Source: UBA7330 sp965243485 (GTDB lineage Bacteria > Bacteroidota > Bacteroidia > Cytophagales > Cyclobacteriaceae). From it: a stretch of 64,000 nt of DNA. Numbering within the stretch: the first letter of the stretch is position 1; every line of letters begins with the position of its first letter. The notes below the pieces were generated by a model. The model did not search any database, was not told the DNA's origin, and was given only the letters and a program-made list of their open reading frames with translations. The stretch is from the NCBI GenBank assembly GCA_965243485.1, contig CBDEVP010000001.1, positions 3,224,001 to 3,288,000 on the forward strand, written 5' to 3'. This document shows positions 33,837 through 42,572 of this stretch, piece after piece. The position numbers and the translations under genes were made by a program.

Positions 33837-35191
33837 TCACCTTTCACCCAGCTTATGGGGAAGGAAGCATACTTAATGGTCTTATGAGGACCACTGTCTC
33901 TGTCGCGATGATGGTAACTATAGACGGTATGGATGATCCCATTTGCTCCCTGGATGATGGCAGGATAGTGACTTGAGGTGGCCAGCTCTCCCCGGTCATC
34001 CAATTCTACCTTTTTTTTCCACTTCCAGGATTTTCCCTCATCATCGGAGATAGCTATGGTAAGGTCATGTCTACCATTTTCAGTTTCATTATAGATGATG
34101 ATCCATTCGCCGTTGTCAGTGGTAGTCATATCAAATCCGGCACCGGGATTGGGAATATCAGTATCCCTGGCGATGCTCCAGCTAAACCCACCATCCAACG
34201 ACCGGGTCACCTGCATCCTTTTCGGAGAGGGTCCATTGTCTCTCAGGTAGGCAGACAAGCTCCCGTCTCTTGCAATGGCAATCGTTGGTTGGATCCCGAT
34301 CCCACCCATTACAGGATTACTAAATTCCCATGTTTCGCCAAAGTCATCGGTCAGCGCGAAAAGCGAACAATCCAGTCCGTCAGAATACAACGGAACGATG
34401 ATCCGGTCCCGAATGATCATGGGTTTGTTTTTTGTCTGCCAGCCGATCCTCCTGGATAGCGGATAGCCTAATTCTGCGTCCACTGTTTCTTCCCCGACCT
34501 TTAATCTGCCGCTGCGGATCATGTTCTCACCACCGGCGAGGCTGTCCATCTTTCGCCTGTAATCCTCCCACCGGGGCAACAGTCGTTCCTTTTGGTCGAC
34601 CGGCATTTCTTTGAGTAGTTCCTTCTTCAGGTATTCCTCATAAGTATTGAGTTGTTTGGTCACTTCTGCAACAAACCGGTCATCGGGCTGGATGCCACGC
34701 TCTGTTTTACTGCCGGGTTTAGCCAGGATGATGTCCTGCCAATCCCAGACAGGCGCCCCCTCGCCCTCATAGTCACTGCTGATCCGGTATTTTGGAATGG
34801 AGGTTTCCCATTGATTGGCTATGACCGGGTACCACATCAGCCAGAGTCTGTCTCTCGAGTCCAAAAATAAGACCGGGTTGATATCGGGAAAGTCCGGTGT
34901 ATCGGCCATCAGGAAAGTCTCTGACCAGGTTGTATCACCCTTTTTGAGCCTCGAACCCATGATCCTGACATCATCGGCCCATCTTTCGCCGGACCCCTGA
35001 AACCAGGCAGACAAGAGATCACCATTGGGTAGTTCTACGATCGTCGGTCCATGTACATGTTCATTTTGAAGGGGAAAGATGATAGACTCCTCGTAGGAAG
35101 CCTCGTAGGTATCCTCTGACCTGCCACAACCCCATTGTAAGGTCGACAAGACCAGAATTACCCAAATACCTAAAGATCCTGTTTGTCTCAT
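33833..35191 (-). CDS. Sialidase/BNR-repeat family lipoprotein
   Basis: 452 residues with a lipoprotein signal (QWGC). The sequence follows the sialidase six-bladed propeller layout of the BNR_2 family: HGPTIVELPNGDLLSAWFQGSGE, DINPVLFLDSRDRLWLMWYP, then Asp-box-like DDFGETWEFS, SLDGGFSWS and SDDEGKSWKW, and the end IKYASFPISWV. A charged helical insertion (about residues 165-225) interrupts the propeller. Canonical exo-alpha-sialidase activity is not proven; many members act on other glycans. It overlaps the YdjC-like gene and the propeller lipoprotein by ATGA at both ends, so the three are translationally coupled. Confidence 0.83.
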   Translation of the reverse strand: MRQTGSLGIWVILVLSTLQWGCGRSEDTYEASYEESIIFPLQNEHVHGPTIVELPNGDLLSAWFQGSGERWADDVRIMGSRLKKGDTTWSETFLMADTPDFPDINPVLFLDSRDRLWLMWYPVIANQWETSIPKYRISSDYEGEGAPVWDWQDIILAKPGSKTERGIQPDDRFVAEVTKQLNTYEEYLKKELLKEMPVDQKERLLPRWEDYRRKMDSLAGGENMIRSGRLKVGEETVDAELGYPLSRRIGWQTKNKPMIIRDRIIVPLYSDGLDCSLFALTDDFGETWEFSNPVMGGIGIQPTIAIARDGSLSAYLRDNGPSPKRMQVTRSLDGGFSWSIARDTDIPNPGAGFDMTTTDNGEWIIIYNETENGRHDLTIAISDDEGKSWKWKKKVELDDRGELATSSHYPAIIQGANGIIHTVYSYHHRDRDSGPHKTIKYASFPISWVKGE

Positions 35192-36189
35192 GAATTGAAG
35201 CGTTTCATGATCTCTTTCCAGTTCGTAAAAATGATCCCTTCTTCCTCGAAAAACCGCTTCAGATCCGGATCAGCAAACATTTCATATTCCCAGATGCGCT
35301 GCTGCCAGGATCCTGTGATCGTTTTTAGCTGCTCAGTATCCACAGACGGGTGAAAAATGATCTCGGTAAGGCCGGGTTTGAGCGAACGCACAAGTTCTTT
35401 GAAGGCCTCCACCTTTTCCTCATAAGTATTTCCTTTGGGTGCACTGGCAAAAAAGTCCAGTTTGGGCAGGGTATAAGCTTCCATGTATGCAATCATTTCA
35501 TCATTGATCGGGTAGCCCTGCTGTTTAAATCCCTCTACCACTTCAGGTTTGGACATATCGATGGCATTGGCGGGAATGCCGTATTCCATGGCAATGCTCA
35601 GAAAATCTTTGGCAAACTGAGGATGGGCGTAGAGGGTGCCCATGTGTGTATCGATGTGGTCAGGACGGTATCCCAATGCAATAGACTTCTCTATCTGGGC
35701 ACGAACCTCTTTAGCTACTTCTTCAGGCGTAGCATTTTTAACCACGTCCTCCACACGTCTCCACAGTTTTCCTTCCTCATCAATCAATCCGGGTACTTCT
35801 TCCGGTGGAGTCACGGATGGCCATCTCCAGGTTTTCCATTCGCTGGTCAGGGCCAGATGAAGACCCATGTCGATCTCAGGGTGCTCTTTGGCCCAGGCGA
35901 TGATCTCTTCAAAATTGGGGCACGGCGGCATTGCGGCTGCCGATTGAATGTCACCATCCAGCAATTGTTTTTTGGCTGCGATGTTGGCTTCAGGACACAT
36001 GCCAATGTCATCCGCATGAAGCATGATCACTTTTTTGCCGGCGGGGTATCCCAGTCTCTCAGCCCAGTTGGCATATTGTACTTCTTTATTCGTTTCCTGT
36101 TGATTTTCCGATTGAGCTTTTTGAGTGCATGAGTTTGAGACTACCAGAAAAGCCAGAGATAGCCCCAGAGGGAAGAGTTTGATGCTCAT
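35188..36189 (-). CDS. ChbG/YdjC-family carbohydrate deacetylase-like protein, exported
   Basis: 333 residues with a lipoprotein-type signal (SNSCTQK). YdjC/ChbG features: metal-site block MLHADDIGM (about residue 56), MGLHLALTSEW, IDTHMGTLYAHP with the second and third metal-binding residues, and a C-terminal IIFHPSVD. Known members deacetylate N-acetylated oligosaccharides such as chitobiose, usually in the cytoplasm; the export signal here points to a periplasmic or surface role. First gene of the ATGA-coupled operon with the sialidase-like protein, which suggests joint processing of an acetylated amino sugar or sialic-acid-like glycan. Confidence 0.85.
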   Translation of the reverse strand: MSIKLFPLGLSLAFLVVSNSCTQKAQSENQQETNKEVQYANWAERLGYPAGKKVIMLHADDIGMCPEANIAAKKQLLDGDIQSAAAMPPCPNFEEIIAWAKEHPEIDMGLHLALTSEWKTWRWPSVTPPEEVPGLIDEEGKLWRRVEDVVKNATPEEVAKEVRAQIEKSIALGYRPDHIDTHMGTLYAHPQFAKDFLSIAMEYGIPANAIDMSKPEVVEGFKQQGYPINDEMIAYMEAYTLPKLDFFASAPKGNTYEEKVEAFKELVRSLKPGLTEIIFHPSVDTEQLKTITGSWQQRIWEYEMFADPDLKRFFEEEGIIFTNWKEIMKRFNS

Positions 36190-36326
36190 TGTATTTTATT
36201 ATTAATTACTGTGAAAACTCAAGTTACTACCATTCCACTTCCTGAGAAATCATCAGTTCCATGAAATAACATAGCAAACACGTACAATTTATCACTATTC
36301 TGGTATAGCTGATTTTAATGGTCCTG

Positions 36327-37730
36327 TTATTCCGCTGCCTCGAGTATCCGCTCCTCAAAATCAGGTATCCTGTTGATCAGCTTATTGGGGGCACCTTCCG
36401 TTTTTACCAGGTCAAAAGCGTCGTATAACTCCCCGGTAGCCGTGTAAGCTTCATATTTCAGTGTATTTCCCTCAATAGTTAGGATCTGGAAAAGCTGGGT
36501 ATTCCCTGCTCTCCGGTCCATCCAGGGATCATCAGAGACATCGTACATCTTGGGTCCGCTGACAGAAACCACGTACATGGTGCCTGAGGTCTTATCTTTC
36601 ACCTGGTAGCCGGTCGGCACATTGTTGACCATTCCTCTTCCATAGGCATGGTCGTGTCCCTGCAGCACTATATCTACTTTATGCTTGTCGAAAACAGGTT
36701 TGAAAGCTTCTCTGAATTCCAGATTATCACGGTTAGGCTTCGTGGAGAAGATCGGATAGTGAAAGGTGATGGCTGTCCATTGTCTCGGGTCGTTGGTCAG
36801 GATCTCATCCAGCCACTCAAGCTGAGCCTGCTTGTATTCGGGAGACTCATCGATCTGTTCGGCATCCAGTGAGATAACCTTAAGATTCGGATAATTCACC
36901 TGATAACAAACCTCTTCCAGACCCTCAGGCCCATTCTTCGGCAGGTTGAATTGCTTTTTCCATTGGGGTGAAAGCACGACATTTCTGTATTCATGATTGC
37001 CGGGAGTCATCACGCTGGGAACCATCGCATGAATGAATGATCCGGCGTAAAACCACTCCCCCCATTCGATGTCCCGGTCAAAGCGATTGATCAGATCCCC
37101 GGCGTGCAGCATGAAATCCACTTCAGGAAGCGCCCCATAGGCTTTTCTGATCACCCTGGACCACATGGATTTCACGTTGTTCTGAGCATCTCCAAAGTAA
37201 ATAAAGGAGATCTTCTTCTCAGGTTCCGGCATCCTGATCTGGAACCATTCACTCCAACCTCTTTCAGAGCCTACCCGATAGACATATTTTTTACCGGATT
37301 CCAGTCCATCAATGATTGCAGAATGATAATTAGCTCCAACCTCCGGGTCGTTTTCCGGCTTATGGACCAGGGCTTCCCATTCTCCATTGATTTGTCTGGT
37401 GTTATTGATAAACTCCGGACCGTGCGTAGCTTCCGCCACCTCAACCGTGGATTCAAAAACAGTAGTATCTGTTCTCCAGTTCACTGCAATCGAAGTGGTT
37501 GGATCTTCGGTCAGGTTGGCGATGATCCGGTCCGGGCTAGGAGTAGGAAAAAGTCCCGGATAGGCAATGTAGGTTGAGTCGGGTTTGTGCACAAATACGA
37601 TCTCTTTGCCACCACTGTTGTCACCACACCCTGAGATCATTACGAGGATGACGATCAAACATAACACCACATTTTTCGACTTGTTTTTTATCAAATTAAT
37701 CAGTCCGTTAAAGAAACAATAGATGCTCAT
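36327..37730 (-). CDS. Purple-acid-phosphatase-like metallophosphoesterase lipoprotein
   Basis: 467 residues. A long N-terminal region ends in a lipobox M-I-S-G-C near residue 35. An Fn3-like N-terminal domain (about 60-170; TSIAVNWRTDTTVFESTVEV) precedes the metallophosphoesterase core, as in plant-type purple acid phosphatases. Core motifs: IYFGDAQNN, HAGDLINR, MTPGNHEY, ITFHYPIFS and QGHDHAYGRG, giving the complete dinuclear metal ligand set; the tyrosine after the first block is not obvious. It hydrolyses phosphomonoesters or diesters; substrate unknown. It lies 137 bp upstream of the YdjC operon on the same strand and diverges from the transglutaminase-like gene. Confidence 0.86.
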   Translation of the reverse strand: MSIYCFFNGLINLIKNKSKNVVLCLIVILVMISGCGDNSGGKEIVFVHKPDSTYIAYPGLFPTPSPDRIIANLTEDPTTSIAVNWRTDTTVFESTVEVAEATHGPEFINNTRQINGEWEALVHKPENDPEVGANYHSAIIDGLESGKKYVYRVGSERGWSEWFQIRMPEPEKKISFIYFGDAQNNVKSMWSRVIRKAYGALPEVDFMLHAGDLINRFDRDIEWGEWFYAGSFIHAMVPSVMTPGNHEYRNVVLSPQWKKQFNLPKNGPEGLEEVCYQVNYPNLKVISLDAEQIDESPEYKQAQLEWLDEILTNDPRQWTAITFHYPIFSTKPNRDNLEFREAFKPVFDKHKVDIVLQGHDHAYGRGMVNNVPTGYQVKDKTSGTMYVVSVSGPKMYDVSDDPWMDRRAGNTQLFQILTIEGNTLKYEAYTATGELYDAFDLVKTEGAPNKLINRIPDFEERILEAAE

Positions 37731-37825
37731 TTTTTCGAGGTTTTGGATGAATGCACTTAAAGTACGGCTAATCAGGCTTATTATACCTCTGTAATCTGAA
37801 AGAATTGCTAATTTAATATTTAAAA

Positions 37826-38935
37826 ATGAGCGGAATGCGAAATATCGGGTGGCTGATCATTGCAGGGATTCTTTGTGTTCAATGCAGTCAAAAAGAATAT
37901 CATCAGGTTGGAGTGGAAAATCCGCCGTATCGGGGAAATACCGCGTTCAAGTATTATGAGGATCTGTCTTCTCCCAAATTTCAGCAGCTGATCACCAAAT
38001 ACCAGCTCGACACCATCTTTCACGGCGAAAAAGATGAGTTCCAAAGGATCCTGCTACTGAAAGAATGGATCCATCAGGTCATCCCTATAGACGATTATGG
38101 TGATCCCTATCCGGGCGGAGGCTATGTGGAAGGAATCCTGGACGCTGCACTGGAAGGAACCGGGTTTCATTGCGGTCATTTTATGAATGTACAAAACGGG
38201 ATCTTGAATGCTTATGGTTATGTGACCCGCACGATTGGTGCCGGACCGGGAGAGAAAGGCGTGGCAGATAATCACCATGGAATCAATGAAACCTGGGTCA
38301 ATAAGTATCAAAAGTGGGTCCTGCTGGATGCCAAATACAATCATTACTTTGAGAAAGATGGTATTCCCCTGTCAGCACTGGAAGTCCGTGATGAATACCT
38401 GAAAAATGAAGCTGCTGATATCACTTTGGTAAAAGGCGTAGCGCAGGAACCTGTCAGTTATGATGAAGAATTTCAGCGGAGCAGGGCCAGCTTTGCCCGT
38501 ACCTATACCTGGATTGAATTCCATACCCACAACAACTTGTTCACCGTCTGGCCTGAACATGAATCCTTCCTGACCATGTACGCCGACGACTATTTCAATA
38601 ACCATACATGGATATGGGATGGTAAGCCGCACTGGGCTTACAACAAACCTGAGTTTATGATTAAAGAACCGGACAGAACAGCCATCGAGTGGACACCTAA
38701 CACCATTTCCTCCAAGGTTGACATTGCACGTAATAAGGCCAAAATCACCCTTACTTCCGCCACACCCAATTTCAAGGAGTACCAGATGAAGGATTCCCCT
38801 GACAGACCCTGGCAGGCAGTGGGTGATCAGCCAGAAATAGACCTGGTTGAAAATGAGCATATGATTAGCTTCAGGGCTGTCAATCTGGCCAATGTCTCTG
38901 GCCCTGTGCATCGTATTTTGATCAGATCAAAATAA
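37826..38935 (+). CDS. Transglutaminase-like fold lipoprotein
   Basis: 369 residues with a lipobox (LCVQC). A papain/transglutaminase-like triad can be read in order: Cys in GFHCGHFMN, His in DNHHGINETWVNKYQKWVLLDAKYN, and Asp in the same block (LLDAKYN); the -ETW-x(6)-W-x-x-LD- layout is typical of the superfamily. The C-terminal about 100 residues form an Ig-like strand region. Such domains act as peptidases, amidases or acyl transferases; the substrate here is unknown. First gene of a long same-strand cluster; no ribosome-binding site of note. Confidence 0.7.
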   Translation: MSGMRNIGWLIIAGILCVQCSQKEYHQVGVENPPYRGNTAFKYYEDLSSPKFQQLITKYQLDTIFHGEKDEFQRILLLKEWIHQVIPIDDYGDPYPGGGYVEGILDAALEGTGFHCGHFMNVQNGILNAYGYVTRTIGAGPGEKGVADNHHGINETWVNKYQKWVLLDAKYNHYFEKDGIPLSALEVRDEYLKNEAADITLVKGVAQEPVSYDEEFQRSRASFARTYTWIEFHTHNNLFTVWPEHESFLTMYADDYFNNHTWIWDGKPHWAYNKPEFMIKEPDRTAIEWTPNTISSKVDIARNKAKITLTSATPNFKEYQMKDSPDRPWQAVGDQPEIDLVENEHMISFRAVNLANVSGPVHRILIRSK

Positions 38936-39015
38936 GTGTAGTGATAATGGTACTGAATGCTTAAATTGAAGTATTATGCATGCATACTATTTTGGTCTTA
39001 CAACATAGCCACAAA

Positions 39016-40293
39016 ATGAAGAAATCAATTTATCTGATTGTCATCAGTCTTTGCATGTGCCTGGAAGTGTCCGGACAGGGAGTAAAAGTTGGTGCAGCAG
39101 TAAGAATGATCACCCCTGACCCTTTGCTACCCGTTTCAGGAGGAATAGGCACACCCAATCCCGTTACTCAAAAGCAGGGCGACTTGTTTGCCAGAGCCAT
39201 GGTCATCGAGAAGAATGGAACCAGGGTAGCCTTTGTGGGTATTGATAATCTGGGTTGGCCAGCCGTGTTGGGTGATAAGTCCCGGCAGCTCATCAAAGGT
39301 ATTCCTCCGGAAAACGTCATGATAGGGGCTACCCATACACACAGTGCACCCGATGCCTACGGCTTTCCCAACGAAAAAGGGGAGGTTTTAGCTGATTTTG
39401 AATATCTCAACTGGTGTGTACAACAGATTGCAGATGCAGTAAATGAAGCCGTGGAAAACCTGGAACCTGCTGCATTGAAAATAGCAGTGGGAGAGGCCAA
39501 AGGTCAGATTGCTTATAATTATTATGCACCACAGCTTTACGATCCAAGATGTGGGGTGATCCAGGCTATCGGAACTAAAGGAAAAAATCGGGACAAGGTC
39601 ATTGCTACCCTGGTCAACTATGCCGTACACCCTGAGGTGGTTGGGCCTGGTAGAGGAATTCTTACTCCGGATCTTTGCGGACCATTATATGATCGTATTG
39701 AATCCAAAGTTGGAGGAGTTGCCATCTTCATGAATGGGGCACAGGGAGGGATGGTCACTGCCGACAACAGAAGGCCAAATGATGGACAGGCCAATGACTG
39801 GGAGGAATGTAAAAGGATTGGCGAACTACTGGCTGATGAGGCTATGTCGATCGTGGCGTCAACTGAAACCCAGGAAGATCCCGCCCTTTTTATCGCTTCA
39901 AAAACATTCAGATTTCCTGTCGATTCCGAGCTGATGCGTATGATCATTGATCACTCACAGATGAAATTGAATATTTCCGATGATTATGTCCTGAGCACTC
40001 AGGTGAATCTTGTCAATGTCGGAACCGCACAAATTCTCACCATTCCCGGAGAGGCCTTACCGAATATCGGATATTATCTCAAACGAAATATGAAAACGAA
40101 TCACCCTTTCCTGTTTGGCTTAACAAACGATGCTTTTGGCTATATCCTGACCAAAGAGGACTTCAATAGTTTTAAGAGATATGACTATGTGAGCAGAACA
40201 AGTCTGGGTGAGATGACCGGAGAGATCTACATCAAAGAAGCATTAAACATGGTGGAGGAAAATCCTCCGGCGGAAAACTACAAAGCACAATAA
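39016..40293 (+). CDS. Neutral/alkaline ceramidase-like secreted protein, copy 1
   Basis: About 425 residues from ATG 39016, which gives a normal signal peptide (MKKSIYLIV...VSGQ); the ATG at 38980 adds 12 unlikely residues. Family features: VGAAVRMITPDPLLPVSGG, metal-site histidines in IGATHTHSAPDAYG and LVNYAVHPEV, and a final TNDAFGYILTKEDF. At the position of the family's GDVSPN serine loop the sequence reads FMNGAQGGMVTAD, so the canonical nucleophile serine appears to be replaced. Known ceramidases split ceramide into sphingosine and fatty acid; this member may act on another amide. It lacks the C-terminal domain of characterised ceramidases. Confidence 0.8.
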   Translation: MKKSIYLIVISLCMCLEVSGQGVKVGAAVRMITPDPLLPVSGGIGTPNPVTQKQGDLFARAMVIEKNGTRVAFVGIDNLGWPAVLGDKSRQLIKGIPPENVMIGATHTHSAPDAYGFPNEKGEVLADFEYLNWCVQQIADAVNEAVENLEPAALKIAVGEAKGQIAYNYYAPQLYDPRCGVIQAIGTKGKNRDKVIATLVNYAVHPEVVGPGRGILTPDLCGPLYDRIESKVGGVAIFMNGAQGGMVTADNRRPNDGQANDWEECKRIGELLADEAMSIVASTETQEDPALFIASKTFRFPVDSELMRMIIDHSQMKLNISDDYVLSTQVNLVNVGTAQILTIPGEALPNIGYYLKRNMKTNHPFLFGLTNDAFGYILTKEDFNSFKRYDYVSRTSLGEMTGEIYIKEALNMVEENPPAENYKAQ

Positions 40294-40309
40294 ACTTTTT
40301 GATTTAATT

Positions 40310-41680
40310 ATGCACAAATTACTTTATGCCATCCTGGTGGTTTCACTGGTCTCATGTGTCACTAAAAAAGAAAAAGAAACCACATCCAAAGAGATCCCAT
40401 TATCAGCGGAAACCGCACTTCAAAAGTATCTGAGCAATGATGATCAAAAATATCAATGGGAATTGATCGAAAGTTATCCGGTAGAAGATCAAACCGTGAC
40501 TGCTTATGATCTCAAACTGACTTCTCAACAATGGAGGGAGCATATATGGACGCACCAATTGACCATCCTGGTTCCACAGAAGGTAAATCACAAGGGTAGC
40601 TTGCTTTTCATCACTGGCGGAAGTAACAAAGAGGGCCAGCCAAATTTCAAGGGAAAAGATGCCGATGACACTGAAAGCATGGCCATGATTGCAGCTAAAA
40701 ACAATGCAGTCGTCAGCATCATCAGGCAGACCCCCAATCAGCCACTGTATGATGACCTCGTAGAAGATGAGCTGATTTCCTTTACGCTTCACAATTTCAA
40801 AGCTGATGGCGATTTCACCTGGCCTTTGTTATTTCCCATGGTAAAATCAGCTGTCAGGGCTATGGATGCGGTGCAGGAGTTTACAAAGGAAGAATTGAAT
40901 GTACAGATTGATGAATTTCTTCTTTCTGGTGCATCAAAAAGAGGCTGGACGACCTGGCTTACCGGGTCACAGGACCCGAGAGTGACCGCCATCGCACCTA
41001 TGGTGATCGATGTTTTGAATATGCCTGTAAGTCTGGATTATCAGATTGAGGTTTGGAAAGACTACAGTGTTCAGATACAGGATTATGTGGAGCTGGAGAT
41101 CCCGCAGACTGCCCGAACGGAAAAAGGGGCTCAGATCACCACGATGGTGGATCCGTATTCTTACAGAAAGTCACTAAGTATGCCTAAAATGATCTTCATC
41201 GGGACCAATGATGAATACTGGCCTGTCGATGCGATCAAAAACTACCTGGACAGTATCTCAGGAAAAACATACATTCAATACGTACCGAATGCAGGTCATG
41301 GCCTTGGAGACAAAGTACAGGCTACCCGGGCTTTAAGTTCGTTTTTTGCAATGACCCTGAATGGAAAAGAATACCCGGTTTGCGGATGGAAGGTAGAGCC
41401 AAACGGAAAGGAGATTTCACTTGATGTTTCCGCAACTGCTGATCAACTGGTGGATGCAGAGATCTGGACTGCCGATTCGGAAGACAGGGATTTCAGAGAT
41501 GCTGAGTTTGTCAGCCAGTCACTTTCTGTCAGTAAAACTGATCAGGTAAATGCCTCTGTTGATTTTCCGAAGTCCGGCTACCGGGCCTTTTATTTAAATC
41601 TGAAGTACAGGGATCCTAACCAGGACGAGTATATCACCAGCACCAGGATGTTCGTAGCCAATCCTGAAAAAATCCTGTGA
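40310..41680 (+). CDS. PhoPQ-activated pathogenicity-related family hydrolase, lipoprotein
   Basis: 456 residues; lipobox L-V-S-C at about residue 16. The sequence follows the PhoPQ_related (PqaA-type) family: ALQKYLSNDDQKYQWEL at the N-terminus, QWREHIWTHQLTILVP, LLFITGGSN, the nucleophile elbow LLSGASKRGWTTWL, IGTNDEYWPVDA with the acid, and PNAGHGLGD with the histidine. This is an alpha/beta hydrolase fold with a complete Ser-Asp-His triad. The family's substrate is not well defined. Gap of 16 bases to the ceramidase-like gene and 7 to the next hydrolase. Confidence 0.88.
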   Translation: MHKLLYAILVVSLVSCVTKKEKETTSKEIPLSAETALQKYLSNDDQKYQWELIESYPVEDQTVTAYDLKLTSQQWREHIWTHQLTILVPQKVNHKGSLLFITGGSNKEGQPNFKGKDADDTESMAMIAAKNNAVVSIIRQTPNQPLYDDLVEDELISFTLHNFKADGDFTWPLLFPMVKSAVRAMDAVQEFTKEELNVQIDEFLLSGASKRGWTTWLTGSQDPRVTAIAPMVIDVLNMPVSLDYQIEVWKDYSVQIQDYVELEIPQTARTEKGAQITTMVDPYSYRKSLSMPKMIFIGTNDEYWPVDAIKNYLDSISGKTYIQYVPNAGHGLGDKVQATRALSSFFAMTLNGKEYPVCGWKVEPNGKEISLDVSATADQLVDAEIWTADSEDRDFRDAEFVSQSLSVSKTDQVNASVDFPKSGYRAFYLNLKYRDPNQDEYITSTRMFVANPEKIL

Positions 41681-41687
41681 CCAATAT

Positions 41688-42569
41688 ATGAAGTCGGCAT
41701 TTGGCTTACTGATCATCTTTTTGGGACTCTTCACACAGGCCTGTGTATCAAAAAAAGAGCTTCCGGTAGCAAAGTATTATGAATATGATCATGACCTGCC
41801 ACTGGAAGACTCCGTCACACTGATTGATACAATTGATTTCTTATTGCATGAGGTAAATTTTACCAGTATCCACAATAAAAGGGTTTCGGGTCTTCTTTCC
41901 ATTCCTCAGTCAGCAAATCGTCCGATGCCCGTAGTTATCCTTCTCCACGGCGTTGGAGACCGAAAAACGGTGGATTATATTGAGGCGGGGCATAGATACT
42001 TTTTGAAAGCAGGTTTTGCGGTACTACGAATTGACATACATAACCACGGTGATCGCATTGAGCATAAATATGATTTTGACCTGACTGATGGATATCGTTA
42101 CTGGACACGGGATATCATCACACAGACTGTGTTTGATTTAAGGCGATCCATTGATTTTTTGGAGAAAAGGCCAGAGATTGACAGTGAAAAGATTGGACTT
42201 TTTGGTATCAGCCTGGGCGGGATCATCGGGACCATTTTCGCCGGGGTTGATGAAAGAGTGAATGTACCGGTGATCGCATTGGCTGGTGGGAATTTGTCGC
42301 TGATGTTTGGAATAGATGCCCTATCTGAAGAGACCCGCGATTTTTTCAGCATTATCGATCCGATCAATTTCGTTGGACAGATCTCACCAAGGCCCTTGCT
42401 CATGATCAATGCTGAAAATGATGAGGTCATTGCTCCCATCACCAGCAAAATGCTTTTCCAGGAGGCCAGTGAACCCAAAGAAATCAAATGGTATCCTTCC
42501 AGGCACAGGGACCTGCCGATAGACAAAGCTTATCCCGATGGGGTGGAATGGTTTAAAAAGCATCTGTAA
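41688..42569 (+). CDS. Alpha/beta hydrolase lipoprotein (dienelactone hydrolase-like)
   Basis: 293 residues; lipobox T-Q-A-C near residue 19. HGVGDRK oxyanion region, FGISLGG nucleophile elbow (about residue 173), LLMINAENDEVI containing the acid, and SRHRDLPIDKAYP with the terminal histidine. Probable esterase acting at the membrane on substrates of the surrounding cluster. It abuts the PHP-like gene at 42570. Confidence 0.85.
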   Translation: MKSAFGLLIIFLGLFTQACVSKKELPVAKYYEYDHDLPLEDSVTLIDTIDFLLHEVNFTSIHNKRVSGLLSIPQSANRPMPVVILLHGVGDRKTVDYIEAGHRYFLKAGFAVLRIDIHNHGDRIEHKYDFDLTDGYRYWTRDIITQTVFDLRRSIDFLEKRPEIDSEKIGLFGISLGGIIGTIFAGVDERVNVPVIALAGGNLSLMFGIDALSEETRDFFSIIDPINFVGQISPRPLLMINAENDEVIAPITSKMLFQEASEPKEIKWYPSRHRDLPIDKAYPDGVEWFKKHL

Positions 42570-42572
42570 GTG

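Noticed and set aside
35350..36132. 260-codon plus-strand ORF opposite the YdjC-like gene
   Set aside because: It is an antisense shadow: the minus-strand frame encodes clear YdjC metal-site motifs, while this one is Cys/Phe/His-rich with no family.
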